Origin: Staphylococcus felis
GTDB lineage: Bacteria > Bacillota > Bacilli > Staphylococcales > Staphylococcaceae
Assembly: GCF_003012915.1 (NCBI RefSeq)
Contig: NZ_CP027770.1
Location: 744,001-808,000, forward strand
DNA: 64,000 bases
Direction: 5' to 3'
Shown: positions 29,693 through 36,162 of the stretch, piece by piece
Layout: each line of letters opens with the position of its first letter
Position numbering within the stretch: position 1 is the first letter of the stretch
The notes under the pieces: generated by a model
Databases searched by the model: none
What the model was told of the DNA's origin: nothing
The model's input: only the letters and a program-made list of their open reading frames with translations
Position numbers and translations under genes: made by a program

Positions 29693-30334
29693 GTGAATCA
29701 TTGGGATGAAAAGTTTGATGCTCATACAAATATGTATGGATTGGAAGCCAATGCGTACATTCAAAATGTATTTAAGCATCCAGTGACAGAGCGACATAAA
29801 GTAGTGATGTTAGCTGAAGGAGAAGGACGTAATGCAATTTACTTAGCCAAACTTGGATATGATGTAACGACGTATGATTTTTCGAAAGTGGGTATTCAAA
29901 GGCAAAATATGCGTGCCCAAAAAGAAAATGTATCTATTCATGCATACTTTGGAGACGTGACTGACCCTGATATTGTACCCAAAGCGCAATTTGACTACAG
30001 TATTAATATTTTCGGTCATGTGCCTTCTGCTGGTAAGCGTGCAATGTTTCAAAATTTAATCGAGTCGTTAGTAGTCGGTGGGCAGGCTTATTTTGAATTT
30101 TATGCTAAGGGACAACTTGATTATCAAACGGGTGGTCCTAAAGATGTATCGATGCTATATGATGTTGAAGAGATTGAAAGGATGCTCAAAAGTTTTTCTA
30201 TTCGTATTCATCGTCTCGAACAAGTAGAGGTTGAGCGATATGAAGGAGATGCACATCATGGGAAGGCATTAGTCATTCAAGGTCATATTGAAAAATCTAA
30301 ATCGTTTCAAAGCAAATGTTTGGACATTCTATGA
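29693..30334 (+). CDS. Class I SAM-dependent methyltransferase (TehB-like)
   Basis: 213-residue cytosolic methyltransferase. The GTG at 29693 is chosen because AAAGGAG lies seven bases before it and the family starts with a WDEKF/Y motif; an ATT- or ATG-led extension to 29591 would run over the cst operators. Motif I reads AEGEGRNAIYLAKLGYDV (about residues 40-57), and FDYSINIFGHVP follows as motif IV. The glycine-rich EGEGRNA signature is shared with TehB and small-thiol methyltransferases. It is divergent from cstA across an intergenic region with two CstR-like sites, so joint control by persulfide stress is plausible. A sulfide or thiol substrate is inference from position only. Confidence 0.8.
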   Translation: MNHWDEKFDAHTNMYGLEANAYIQNVFKHPVTERHKVVMLAEGEGRNAIYLAKLGYDVTTYDFSKVGIQRQNMRAQKENVSIHAYFGDVTDPDIVPKAQFDYSINIFGHVPSAGKRAMFQNLIESLVVGGQAYFEFYAKGQLDYQTGGPKDVSMLYDVEEIERMLKSFSIRIHRLEQVEVERYEGDAHHGKALVIQGHIEKSKSFQSKCLDIL

Positions 30335-30397
30335 AAAAATGTCATAATGTAGATGGTATATAAAATATACTACAATTTTCTTAATGGAGTGATTCAT

Positions 30398-31036
30398 ATG
30401 TCAACAAATAAAGATTTATACAACCGTCTCAATAAAGACGACGCGGTATTATTATTAGTGGATCATCAAACAGGTTTGATTTCTTCACTTGTACGTGACT
30501 ATGGTGTAGATGAATTTAAAAACAATGTCATCGCGCTTGCGAAAACAGCGAAATATTTCGATCTACCAGTTATCTTAACGACAAGCTTTGAAGATGGTCC
30601 AAACGGTCCGCTTATGCAAGACATTGTCGATTTATTCCCAAATGCAACAAAAATTCCTCGTCCAGGTCAAATTAACGCTTGGGATAACGAAGAATTTGTT
30701 GAAGCAATTAAGAAAACAGGTAGAAAACAACTTATCATTGCTGGTGTGGTAACGGACGTATGTGTAGCACATCCTGCACTTTCAGCTGTAAATGAAGGTT
30801 ATGACGTATTTGCCGTAGCTGATGCGTCAGGTACAGTAAGTAAGCAGGTAGCTGATGCAGCATTGATGCGCATGAATCAAGGTGGCGTTCAATTAACGAA
30901 CTGGTTTAGTGTTGCCAGTGAATTACAACGTGATTGGCGTAATGATCCAGAAGGTTTTGGTGAGTTATTAACGAGCAACTTACCAGGTTACCAAAATGTG
31001 ATGGGTAGCTATACTGCAGCACAAAAGAATCAATAA
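30398..31036 (+). CDS. YcaC-family isochorismatase-like hydrolase
   Basis: 212-residue cysteine hydrolase. The triad of the family is visible: Asp in LLLVDHQTGL (about 26), Lys-containing loop near residue 85, and Cys in VVTDVCVAHPAL (about 118). INAWDNEEFV and ELQRDWRNDPEG match E. coli YcaC closely. The ATG at 30398 follows ATGGAGTG; the upstream in-frame start lacks a ribosome site. The natural substrate of YcaC proteins is not established. It is monocistronic, ending at a GGGACAT-type hairpin. Confidence 0.9.
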   Translation: MSTNKDLYNRLNKDDAVLLLVDHQTGLISSLVRDYGVDEFKNNVIALAKTAKYFDLPVILTTSFEDGPNGPLMQDIVDLFPNATKIPRPGQINAWDNEEFVEAIKKTGRKQLIIAGVVTDVCVAHPALSAVNEGYDVFAVADASGTVSKQVADAALMRMNQGGVQLTNWFSVASELQRDWRNDPEGFGELLTSNLPGYQNVMGSYTAAQKNQ

Positions 31037-31063
31037 TCTTTAAAAAGATGAAGCGGTAGAGCA

Positions 31064-31136
31064 GGCTGGGACATCAATCCCAAAATAAATAGCGCTAAGG
31101 TGATTTTCTATTCAAAATCGTCTTAGCGCTTCTTTT
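31064..31136. repeat. GGGACAT-family hairpin repeat, copy 4 (head only)
   Basis: GGCTGGGACATCAATCCC is followed by GCGCTAAGGTGATTTT / AAAATCGTCTTAGCGC (31092-31129), then TTCTTTT. The stem differs from the other copies but remains paired. It borders a truncated reading frame. Confidence 0.75.
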
Positions 31137-31340
31137 AAGTCATCAGATTATCTAACAGGAGATAAAGAAAAAGATACAGAAATTGTGAGTAATTTGGAGC
31201 AAGGTTTGTATCGCAAACGTATGTTAAGTTATGGTGGTTTGTTGAAAAAGAAACATAAAGAATGGAATTTCGATGATGATGAAAAAGGTAATTTAATTCA
31301 TACAAATGAGGATGCAAAAGCAACTGATGAAGAAGTATAA
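31137..31340 (+). pseudogene. 3' remnant of an unidentified gene, truncated by a repeat
   Basis: About 67 in-frame codons run from the edge of repeat copy 4 to TAA 31340, with no start codon or ribosome site at the left end. The peptide is hydrophilic (for example LEQGLYRKRMLSYGGLLKKK and a tail EDAKATDEEV). It looks like the cytosolic C-terminus of a larger protein whose 5' part has been lost. I cannot name the parent. Confidence 0.55.
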
Positions 31341-31400
31341 GCATATTCGATTACGGCCATTTAGAATTTTGAAAAACAAAATTATTACTTGAAGAATTTG

Positions 31401-31435
31401 TAATGGGGCTGGGACATAGGGTTTCAGCCCCATTA
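31401..31435. terminator. Perfect 11-bp stem with GGGACAT core
   Basis: TAATGGGGCTG (31401-31411) pairs perfectly with CAGCCCCATTA (31425-31435). The loop retains GGACAT, linking it to the GGGACAT family. It may terminate readthrough. Confidence 0.65.
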
Positions 31436-31464
31436 CGTTTATATTATAACAGGAGCACACATTT

Positions 31465-31601
31465 ATGCCGAGAAAATTTATTGATAATGAGAAGAACCTT
31501 AACTAAACTTGGAGACGAATGTCGACATAGCGTGAGCTATTAAGCCGACCATTCGACAAGTTTTGGGTTTGTTAAGGGTTCAGAGGCTCGTTGTCAATAA
31601 A
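31465..31601 (+). ncRNA. Long hairpin (31477-31601) overlapping a 13-codon ORF, upstream of the secreted glycine-rich protein
   Basis: Stems from outside in: TTTATTGATAATGAG (31477) with CTCGTTGTCAATAAA, two G-T wobbles; GAACCTTAAC with GTTAAGGGTTC, one bulge; AAACTTG with CAAGTTT; CGAATG with CATTCG; ATAGC with GCTAT around GTGA. An ORF of 13 codons (ATG 31465, AGGAG nine bases before) ends inside the left arm. Wobble pairs suggest an RNA structure, such as an attenuator or small RNA. It could equally be the relic of a mobile repeat. No U-run follows. Confidence 0.45.
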
Positions 31602-31690
31602 GCATTTGGAATAAAGCAAAAATATGATATGTTGTATATTGGAGTGTTTATTAAGGGATTGTTTAAATTCTGAAATAAGGAGTTTTTACA

Positions 31691-32248
31691 ATGTATAATA
31701 TTAATACTTCAAAAATTGTAAAAGGTTCTCTTGCATTTGTCATTGCTTCTGGTATTGTATTTAGCCCTATTGGCATTGATAATGATTCTGAAGCTGCTGA
31801 AGCTAATTCATCTATAGTTTCTAAAAAAAGTGCTGGAACAATTTCGAAAATTAATGATAGCGTGGCTAGAATTGATTTGAACAATTGGATTACATACAAT
31901 GTTGATGAAAATGGTATAGCTACGATAAAAGATACTCGTTCTGGAAAAACTGAGCAATTACCTGTAACAGCAAAAGACAAAAATGGTGAAGACGCGACTT
32001 TAGTTTATTTTGAAGAGGATGGTAAGTTGGGTGTCCAAGTTGTTAAGCAGCAACAAGAAAGAAGAGCTGATAAATGTATAATCGGAACTGTAGGAGGAGC
32101 TATTGGTGGTGCGACAACTGGTGGCTTAGGAGGAGCTGCTGTTGGTACTGTTACACTTCCTGTTGTGGGAACTGTTAGTGGTGGTGTTGTAGGAACCATC
32201 GGTGGCGGTATTGGCGGTGCTTCTGGTGGATATGTAGCTGGCTGTTAA
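31691..32248 (+). CDS. Secreted glycine-zipper protein, bacteriocin-precursor-like
   Basis: 185 residues. An N-terminal signal peptide (KIVKGSLAFVIASGIVF) has probable cleavage near SEAAEA at about residue 38. A hydrophilic domain of about 90 residues follows, ending in the basic stretch QQQERRADK. The last 57 residues start and end with the only cysteines of the protein. They consist of GGxxG zippers with hydrophobic residues (GAIGGATTGG, GTIGGGIGGASGG). This signal-prodomain-glycine-zipper layout, with one Cys at each end, suggests a processed membrane-active peptide closed by a disulfide. The ATG follows AAGGAG. A tiny membrane protein gene lies 14 bp behind, in the position of an immunity gene. 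I know no named homologue; a structural glycine-zipper surface protein is the alternative. Confidence 0.7.
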   Translation: MYNINTSKIVKGSLAFVIASGIVFSPIGIDNDSEAAEANSSIVSKKSAGTISKINDSVARIDLNNWITYNVDENGIATIKDTRSGKTEQLPVTAKDKNGEDATLVYFEEDGKLGVQVVKQQQERRADKCIIGTVGGAIGGATTGGLGGAAVGTVTLPVVGTVSGGVVGTIGGGIGGASGGYVAGC

Positions 32249-32262
32249 AAGGTGGGATAACT

Positions 32263-32442
32263 ATGTATGATAGAAAGATCTTCAACTGGCCAATATTTTT
32301 TATTGTGATTTTGAGTTATGTATTTATGTTGTCGTTGTTTTTGTGGGTTTCTAATATAAGTCATTTAAAAGTCTTTTTATTGACTACTCCTTTTCTTTTA
32401 ATGACTTGTGTTTATATAGTACTATTTATAAAAAATAGATAG
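32263..32442 (+). CDS. 59-residue two-helix membrane protein, candidate immunity protein
   Basis: ATG 32263 follows AAAAGGTGGG, 14 bases after the stop of the secreted glycine-zipper gene. The peptide has two predicted membrane helices: residues about 11-30 (IFFIVILSYVFMLSLFLW) and 38-56 (FLLTTPFLLMTCVYIVLF), with basic ends. Size, topology and tight coupling match immunity proteins of class II bacteriocins. Function is inferred only from these features. A terminator-like hairpin follows at 32451-32483. Confidence 0.65.
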   Translation: MYDRKIFNWPIFFIVILSYVFMLSLFLWVSNISHLKVFLLTTPFLLMTCVYIVLFIKNR

Positions 32443-32450
32443 TTAGTGCT

Positions 32451-32490
32451 TACACGTGTTTATGTATTTCATAAGCACGTGTATTTGTGT
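32451..32490 (+). terminator. Terminator after the bacteriocin-like gene pair
   Basis: TACACGTGTTTATG (32451-32464) pairs with CATAAGCACGTGTA (32470-32483) with one wobble, followed by TTTGTGTG and TTTTT. Confidence 0.7.
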
Positions 32491-32608
32491 GTTTTTGAAA
32501 TGAGTTTCTTCTTGTCTTGATACTATATAGAAATAACTCGATTTTGTTTTTGTCCTTATACTTTTGATATTAAAGAGTTTATAACCTAATTTAAGCGTGA
32601 AGGAAATT

Positions 32609-32682
32609 TTTGACATAAAAAACCTCAGTAGTAAGATTAAATTGTCTAGAAATAATCGAAAATACTGAAGTTTTTTTATGTT
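32609..32682. repeat. Inverted repeat in the 460-bp gap before arsR
   Basis: ATAAAAAACCTCAGTA near 32617 is nearly complementary to TACTGAAGTTTTTTTAT near 32664, around 30 bases. The poly-A and poly-T ends fit a bidirectional terminator or the end of a lost element. The remaining gap (32490-32840) holds nothing else I can support. Confidence 0.45.
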
Positions 32683-32860
32683 TTTCCTTCCAAATTTGAT
32701 ACAAAATAGGTGAATATTCTTGAACCCAATAGCTCAGTAATAATATTCTTATTGAATTGCTTATATCTGAAATAGTTCATAGGGAGTACCCCCATTTTTT
32801 AAAATTATACTATAAACTTAACTTGCAATAGACCTTCTTTTTTATCTAATATAGACAACT

Positions 32861-32872
32861 ATCTATATAGAT
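32861..32872. promoter_or_regulatory. ArsR operator candidate
   Basis: ATCTATATAGAT is a perfect palindrome 32 bases before the arsR ATG. It lies between TAGACA (32852-32857) and GATAAT (32873-32878). The position fits repression of arsRBC by ArsR. Confidence 0.6.
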
Positions 32873-32904
32873 GATAATTTATATTAATAATAGGAGGCGT
32901 GAAT

Positions 32905-33222
32905 ATGGATTATCAAGTATTAGCAAATACACTCAAAATAGTGGCTGATTCAAATCGATTAGAAATTTTAGATATCCTATCATGTGGCGAGCGTTGTGGT
33001 TGTGATTTATTAGAACACTTCTCGTTTTCTCAACCTACACTGAGTCACCATATGAAAGTATTAAAGGCCCATCAATTGGTTACGTGTCAAAAAGTAGGTA
33101 CAAAAATGATGTATCGGCTTAACGATAACAAAATGCAAGAATTAATTAATCAACTTCAAATGATACACCGTAACAGTCAACCGTGTATATGTGATGCTCT
33201 TCCTAAAGGAGTGTGTGAATAG
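32905..33222 (+). CDS. arsR: Arsenical resistance operon repressor ArsR
   Basis: 105-residue winged-helix repressor that leaves DNA on binding arsenite or antimonite. The metal-binding helix has Cys27, Cys31 and Cys33 ([11 protein letters not shown]). The recognition helix reads [20 protein letters not shown] precedes the ATG at 32905; an in-frame GTG six bases earlier is less well placed. It is first in a tight arsRBC operon, its stop overlapping the arsB start by one base. Confidence 0.95.
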   Translation: MDYQVLANTLKIVADSNRLEILDILSCGERCGCDLLEHFSFSQPTLSHHMKVLKAHQLVTCQKVGTKMMYRLNDNKMQELINQLQMIHRNSQPCICDALPKGVCE

Positions 33223-34511
33223 TGGCTGTTTTAGCGATTGTTATTTTTTTAGTGACACTTTTATTTGTCATATGGCAGCCCAAAGGATTAGACATTGGGA
33301 TTACGGCTTTCATAGGCGCGATTGTAGCATTAGTGGTGGGTGTTGTGAGCCTTTCGGATGTTGTTGAAGTGACAGGTATCGTTTGGAATGCGACTCTGAC
33401 GTTTATTGCAGTGATACTGATTTCATTAATATTAGACGAGATTGGCTTTTTTGAATGGTCAGCGCGTTATATGGTAAAAGCTTCTAAAGGCAATGGCTTC
33501 AAAATGTTTATTTACATCATTTTGTTAGGCGCGATTGTAGCTGCATTTTTTGCAAATGATGGGGCAGCGCTGATATTGACACCGATTGTTTTAGCAATGG
33601 TACGTCAGTTATGTTTTAAAGAGCAAGTTATTTTTCCATTTGTGATTGCGAGTGGGTTTATAGCAGATACGACATCTTTACCACTTGTAGTAAGTAACCT
33701 TGTTAATATCGTATCGGCTGATTATTTTGATATTAGTTTTATTCAATATGCGAGTCGAATGTTACTACCTAATGTCTTTTCGTTAATAGCTAGTATGCTC
33801 GTACTTTGGTGGTACTTTAGAAAGGTGATTCCTCGTTCGTTTGACCAAACAGGTCTACCAAAACCGCAAGATGCAATCAAAGATAAACGTCTATTTAAAA
33901 TGTCGTGGGTCGTTCTGGCGATATTACTAGTTGGATATTTGATTAGTGAATGGACGAAAATGCCAGTTTCATTTATTGCGGGTAGCGTTGCAATAGTATT
34001 TTTAATTTTTGCGAAACAATCATCGGCAGTTCATGTAAAAAAAGTCATTAAAGGCGCACCGTGGAATATTGTCGTGTTTTCAATTGGGATGTATCTCGTA
34101 GTATATGGGCTCAAAAATGCAGGCATTACGATGATATTAAGCCGAATTTTATCCGGTATAGCAGAGTATGGTTTGTTCATGAGTGTTATGGGGGGAGGAT
34201 TTATTGCTGCTTTTTTATCGTCGGTTATGAATAATATGCCGACCGTTTTGATTGATGCCATTGCAATTCAACAGTCGGATGTATCAGGTATCGTGAAAGA
34301 GGGCATGATTTATGCCAATGTGATTGGTTCTGACTTAGGTCCAAAGATAACACCAATTGGATCATTAGCGACCCTTTTATGGCTACATGTTTTAACTCAA
34401 AAAGCTGTCAAGATTGGATGGGTCACTTATTTTAAGGTAGGTATCGTGATTACGATTCCAGTTCTATTTGTGACCCTTTTCGGTTTGTATTTAACATTAA
34501 TATTATTTTAG
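33222..34511 (+). CDS. arsB: Arsenite efflux pump ArsB
   Basis: 429-residue membrane transporter of the ArsB/NhaD-like ion transporter superfamily, extruding arsenite and antimonite. About twelve hydrophobic segments are visible. [18 protein letters not shown] (about residue 110) and [14 protein letters not shown] (about 340) are the conserved inner motifs. [20 protein letters not shown] near 365 is also typical. The GTG start overlaps the arsR stop. No ArsA ATPase gene is present, so efflux should run on the membrane potential. Confidence 0.95.
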   Translation: MAVLAIVIFLVTLLFVIWQPKGLDIGITAFIGAIVALVVGVVSLSDVVEVTGIVWNATLTFIAVILISLILDEIGFFEWSARYMVKASKGNGFKMFIYIILLGAIVAAFFANDGAALILTPIVLAMVRQLCFKEQVIFPFVIASGFIADTTSLPLVVSNLVNIVSADYFDISFIQYASRMLLPNVFSLIASMLVLWWYFRKVIPRSFDQTGLPKPQDAIKDKRLFKMSWVVLAILLVGYLISEWTKMPVSFIAGSVAIVFLIFAKQSSAVHVKKVIKGAPWNIVVFSIGMYLVVYGLKNAGITMILSRILSGIAEYGLFMSVMGGGFIAAFLSSVMNNMPTVLIDAIAIQQSDVSGIVKEGMIYANVIGSDLGPKITPIGSLATLLWLHVLTQKAVKIGWVTYFKVGIVITIPVLFVTLFGLYLTLILF

Positions 34512-34523
34512 GGGAAGATAGAG

Positions 34524-34934
34524 ATGACTCAAAAAACAATTTATTTTATTTGTACAGGGAATGCATGTCGTAGTCAGATGGCTGAAGGATTTGGTAGAGC
34601 CATTCTTGGTGATCGATGGCAAGTTTATTCGGCGGGGATTGAAGCGCACGGTGTAAACCCCAAAGCAGTAGAAGCGATGGAAGAAGTAGGGCTTGATATC
34701 TCAAACCATACATCTGATTTAATTGACCCAAAAGTCATCGCACAGGCTGATTTGGTTGTAACACTATGTAGTGATGCTGATCAAAATTGTCCAGTATTAC
34801 CGGCGCATATTCAAAAAGAACATTGGGGATTTGAGGACCCAGCTGGGAAAGATTGGGCTACATTTCAGCGTGTGAGAGATGAGATTAAGCAAACGATTGA
34901 GACGTTTAAGGAAGTGCGTGCGGACTCATTTTAA
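34524..34934 (+). CDS. arsC: Thioredoxin-coupled arsenate reductase ArsC
   Basis: 136-residue low-molecular-weight phosphatase-fold reductase converting arsenate to arsenite for ArsB. The catalytic loop is CTGNACRS (Cys10 to Ser17). The redox relay cysteines are Cys82 and Cys89 ([10 protein letters not shown]), as in the S. aureus plasmid pI258 enzyme. A distance of 12 bp from arsB and a GGGGAAG ribosome site indicate translation in the same operon. The hairpin array starts about 14 bases after its stop. Confidence 0.96.
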   Translation: MTQKTIYFICTGNACRSQMAEGFGRAILGDRWQVYSAGIEAHGVNPKAVEAMEEVGLDISNHTSDLIDPKVIAQADLVVTLCSDADQNCPVLPAHIQKEHWGFEDPAGKDWATFQRVRDEIKQTIETFKEVRADSF

Positions 34935-34947
34935 AGAGTAAACATCA

Positions 34948-35463
34948 AAGCGCATGCTCAACAACCTTGATGAACGGTGTTTTGCATGCAGAGTTTTCGG
35001 CATAACTTCGCAATTCTTCAAAATTTGAGGAACAATTTTTTGAATTGCTCGAGTTATGCTCAAACTCTAAGCGCATGCTCAACAACCTTGGTAAACGGTG
35101 TCCCAAAAGCAGGATTTTCGACAGAACGACATAGCTCGACAAAATTAAACCCCAATTTTGCTCGCTATGAGGTTCTGCTCAAATCCTAAACGCTTTTGTC
35201 CCAACCTCCGCGCTCAACAACCTTGATGAACGGTGTTTCGCAAGTAGGATTCTCGACAGAATATCATGACTCGGCAAAATTTGGGGAACAATTTTGCTCG
35301 TCATTCCATTCTGCTTGAATCCTGAGCACTTGCTCAACAACCTTGATAGACGGTGTTTCGCAAGTAGGATTCTCGACAGAATGTCATGACTCGACAAAAT
35401 TTGGGAAACAATTTTGCTCGCCATTCCATTCTGCTTGAATCCTGAGCACTTGCTCAACAACCT
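34948..35463. repeat. Covarying hairpin array B (four full units)
   Basis: Linkers GCTCAACAACCTTGATGAACGG and variants lie at about 34953, 35079, 35213, 35334 and 35453. B1 shares its arms with unit A1. B2 (35104-35198) pairs CAAAAGC/GCTTTTG, AGGATTT/AAATCCT, CAGAAC/GTTCTG and CATAGC/GCTATG. B3 and B4 are almost identical: GCAAGT/ACTTGC, AGGATTC/GAATCCT, CAGAAT/ATTCTG. Each unit spans 119-134 bp. The array fills the gap between convergent arsC and kdpE and stops seven bases before the kdpE stop codon. Confidence 0.88.
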
Positions 35464-35469
35464 TTTGAT

Positions 35470-36162
35470 TTATTGCCAATATTGCATTTGATATCCGATA
35501 CGTGGGTGTGTTTGGATTAATTGTGTGGACATATTATTGGCTGTATTTAATTTGTGTCGTAATGATGTCATATGTACACGTAGGCTTGGCATTTCTGTTT
35601 TGTTCACATACCCGTAAATTTCTTTCAAAATTTTATCATACGTTAAGACTTTGCCGACGTGCTGACATAATAATTCAAGTAATCGAAATTCATTAGGGGT
35701 TAAATGGATTACAGTGTCGCCCATTTTGACCTGCTTTGCTGCGAATTCAACGGTTAAGGGTCCGTTTTCAAATGTAATATCATTTTCTTGCTGTTGGGCA
35801 TTTTTCAGGCGTTGTATCACTCGAATACGTGCGCGCAGTTCTCCAATATTAAACGGTTTTGTCATATAATCCTCAGCCCCATTATCAAGTGCCTTCACAA
35901 TGGTTTGCTCTTCTAAACGTGCACTGATGACAATAATCGGAATTGCGAACTCCTGTTTGATTATCTTAATCAAATCTAATCCATCTACATCCGGTAATCC
36001 TAAATCGAGTAATATTATATCTGGTTGTTCCGTTCGTATTCTAAAATCTGCCTCTTTTCCTGATTTGGCTTGAATAATATGATAGTAATCTAAAGTTAAT
36101 GCGACATCAATCAAGTGTGTAATGGCCTCGTCATCTTCTACTATTAAGATTTTAGTTTTCAT
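35470..36162 (-). CDS. kdpE: Two-component response regulator KdpE
   Basis: 230-residue OmpR/PhoB-type regulator. The receiver domain has the acidic pair Glu9/Asp10 region (VEDDE), phosphoacceptor Asp53 (LLDLGLPDVDG) and Lys in MTKPF. The DNA-binding winged helix (residues about 130-230) contains LTPNEFRLLELL and RVHMTSLRHKL. The ATG at 36162 is chosen because MKTKILIVEDDE is the usual family start; it overlaps the end of kdpD by 11 bases. In staphylococci KdpDE responds to potassium and cyclic di-AMP and controls kdpFABC and virulence genes. Confidence 0.94.
   Translation of the reverse strand: MKTKILIVEDDEAITHLIDVALTLDYYHIIQAKSGKEADFRIRTEQPDIILLDLGLPDVDGLDLIKIIKQEFAIPIIVISARLEEQTIVKALDNGAEDYMTKPFNIGELRARIRVIQRLKNAQQQENDITFENGPLTVEFAAKQVKMGDTVIHLTPNEFRLLELLCQHVGKVLTYDKILKEIYGYVNKTEMPSLRVHMTSLRHKLNTANNMSTQLIQTHPRIGYQMQYWQ

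Noticed and set aside
32609-32682. End of an insertion sequence
   Set aside because: Only one inverted repeat pair is visible, with no transposase remnant or target duplication, so it is listed only as an inverted repeat.
34945-35460. Short frames of 65-93 codons inside hairpin array B, also seen in array A
   Set aside because: They are readings through the repeats, without ribosome sites, and repeat with the array.
34948-35463. CRISPR-like appearance (conserved 28-base blocks with variable stretches between)
   Set aside because: The variable stretches are self-complementary hairpins of about 95 bases, some nearly identical between units. No cas genes or leader are present.
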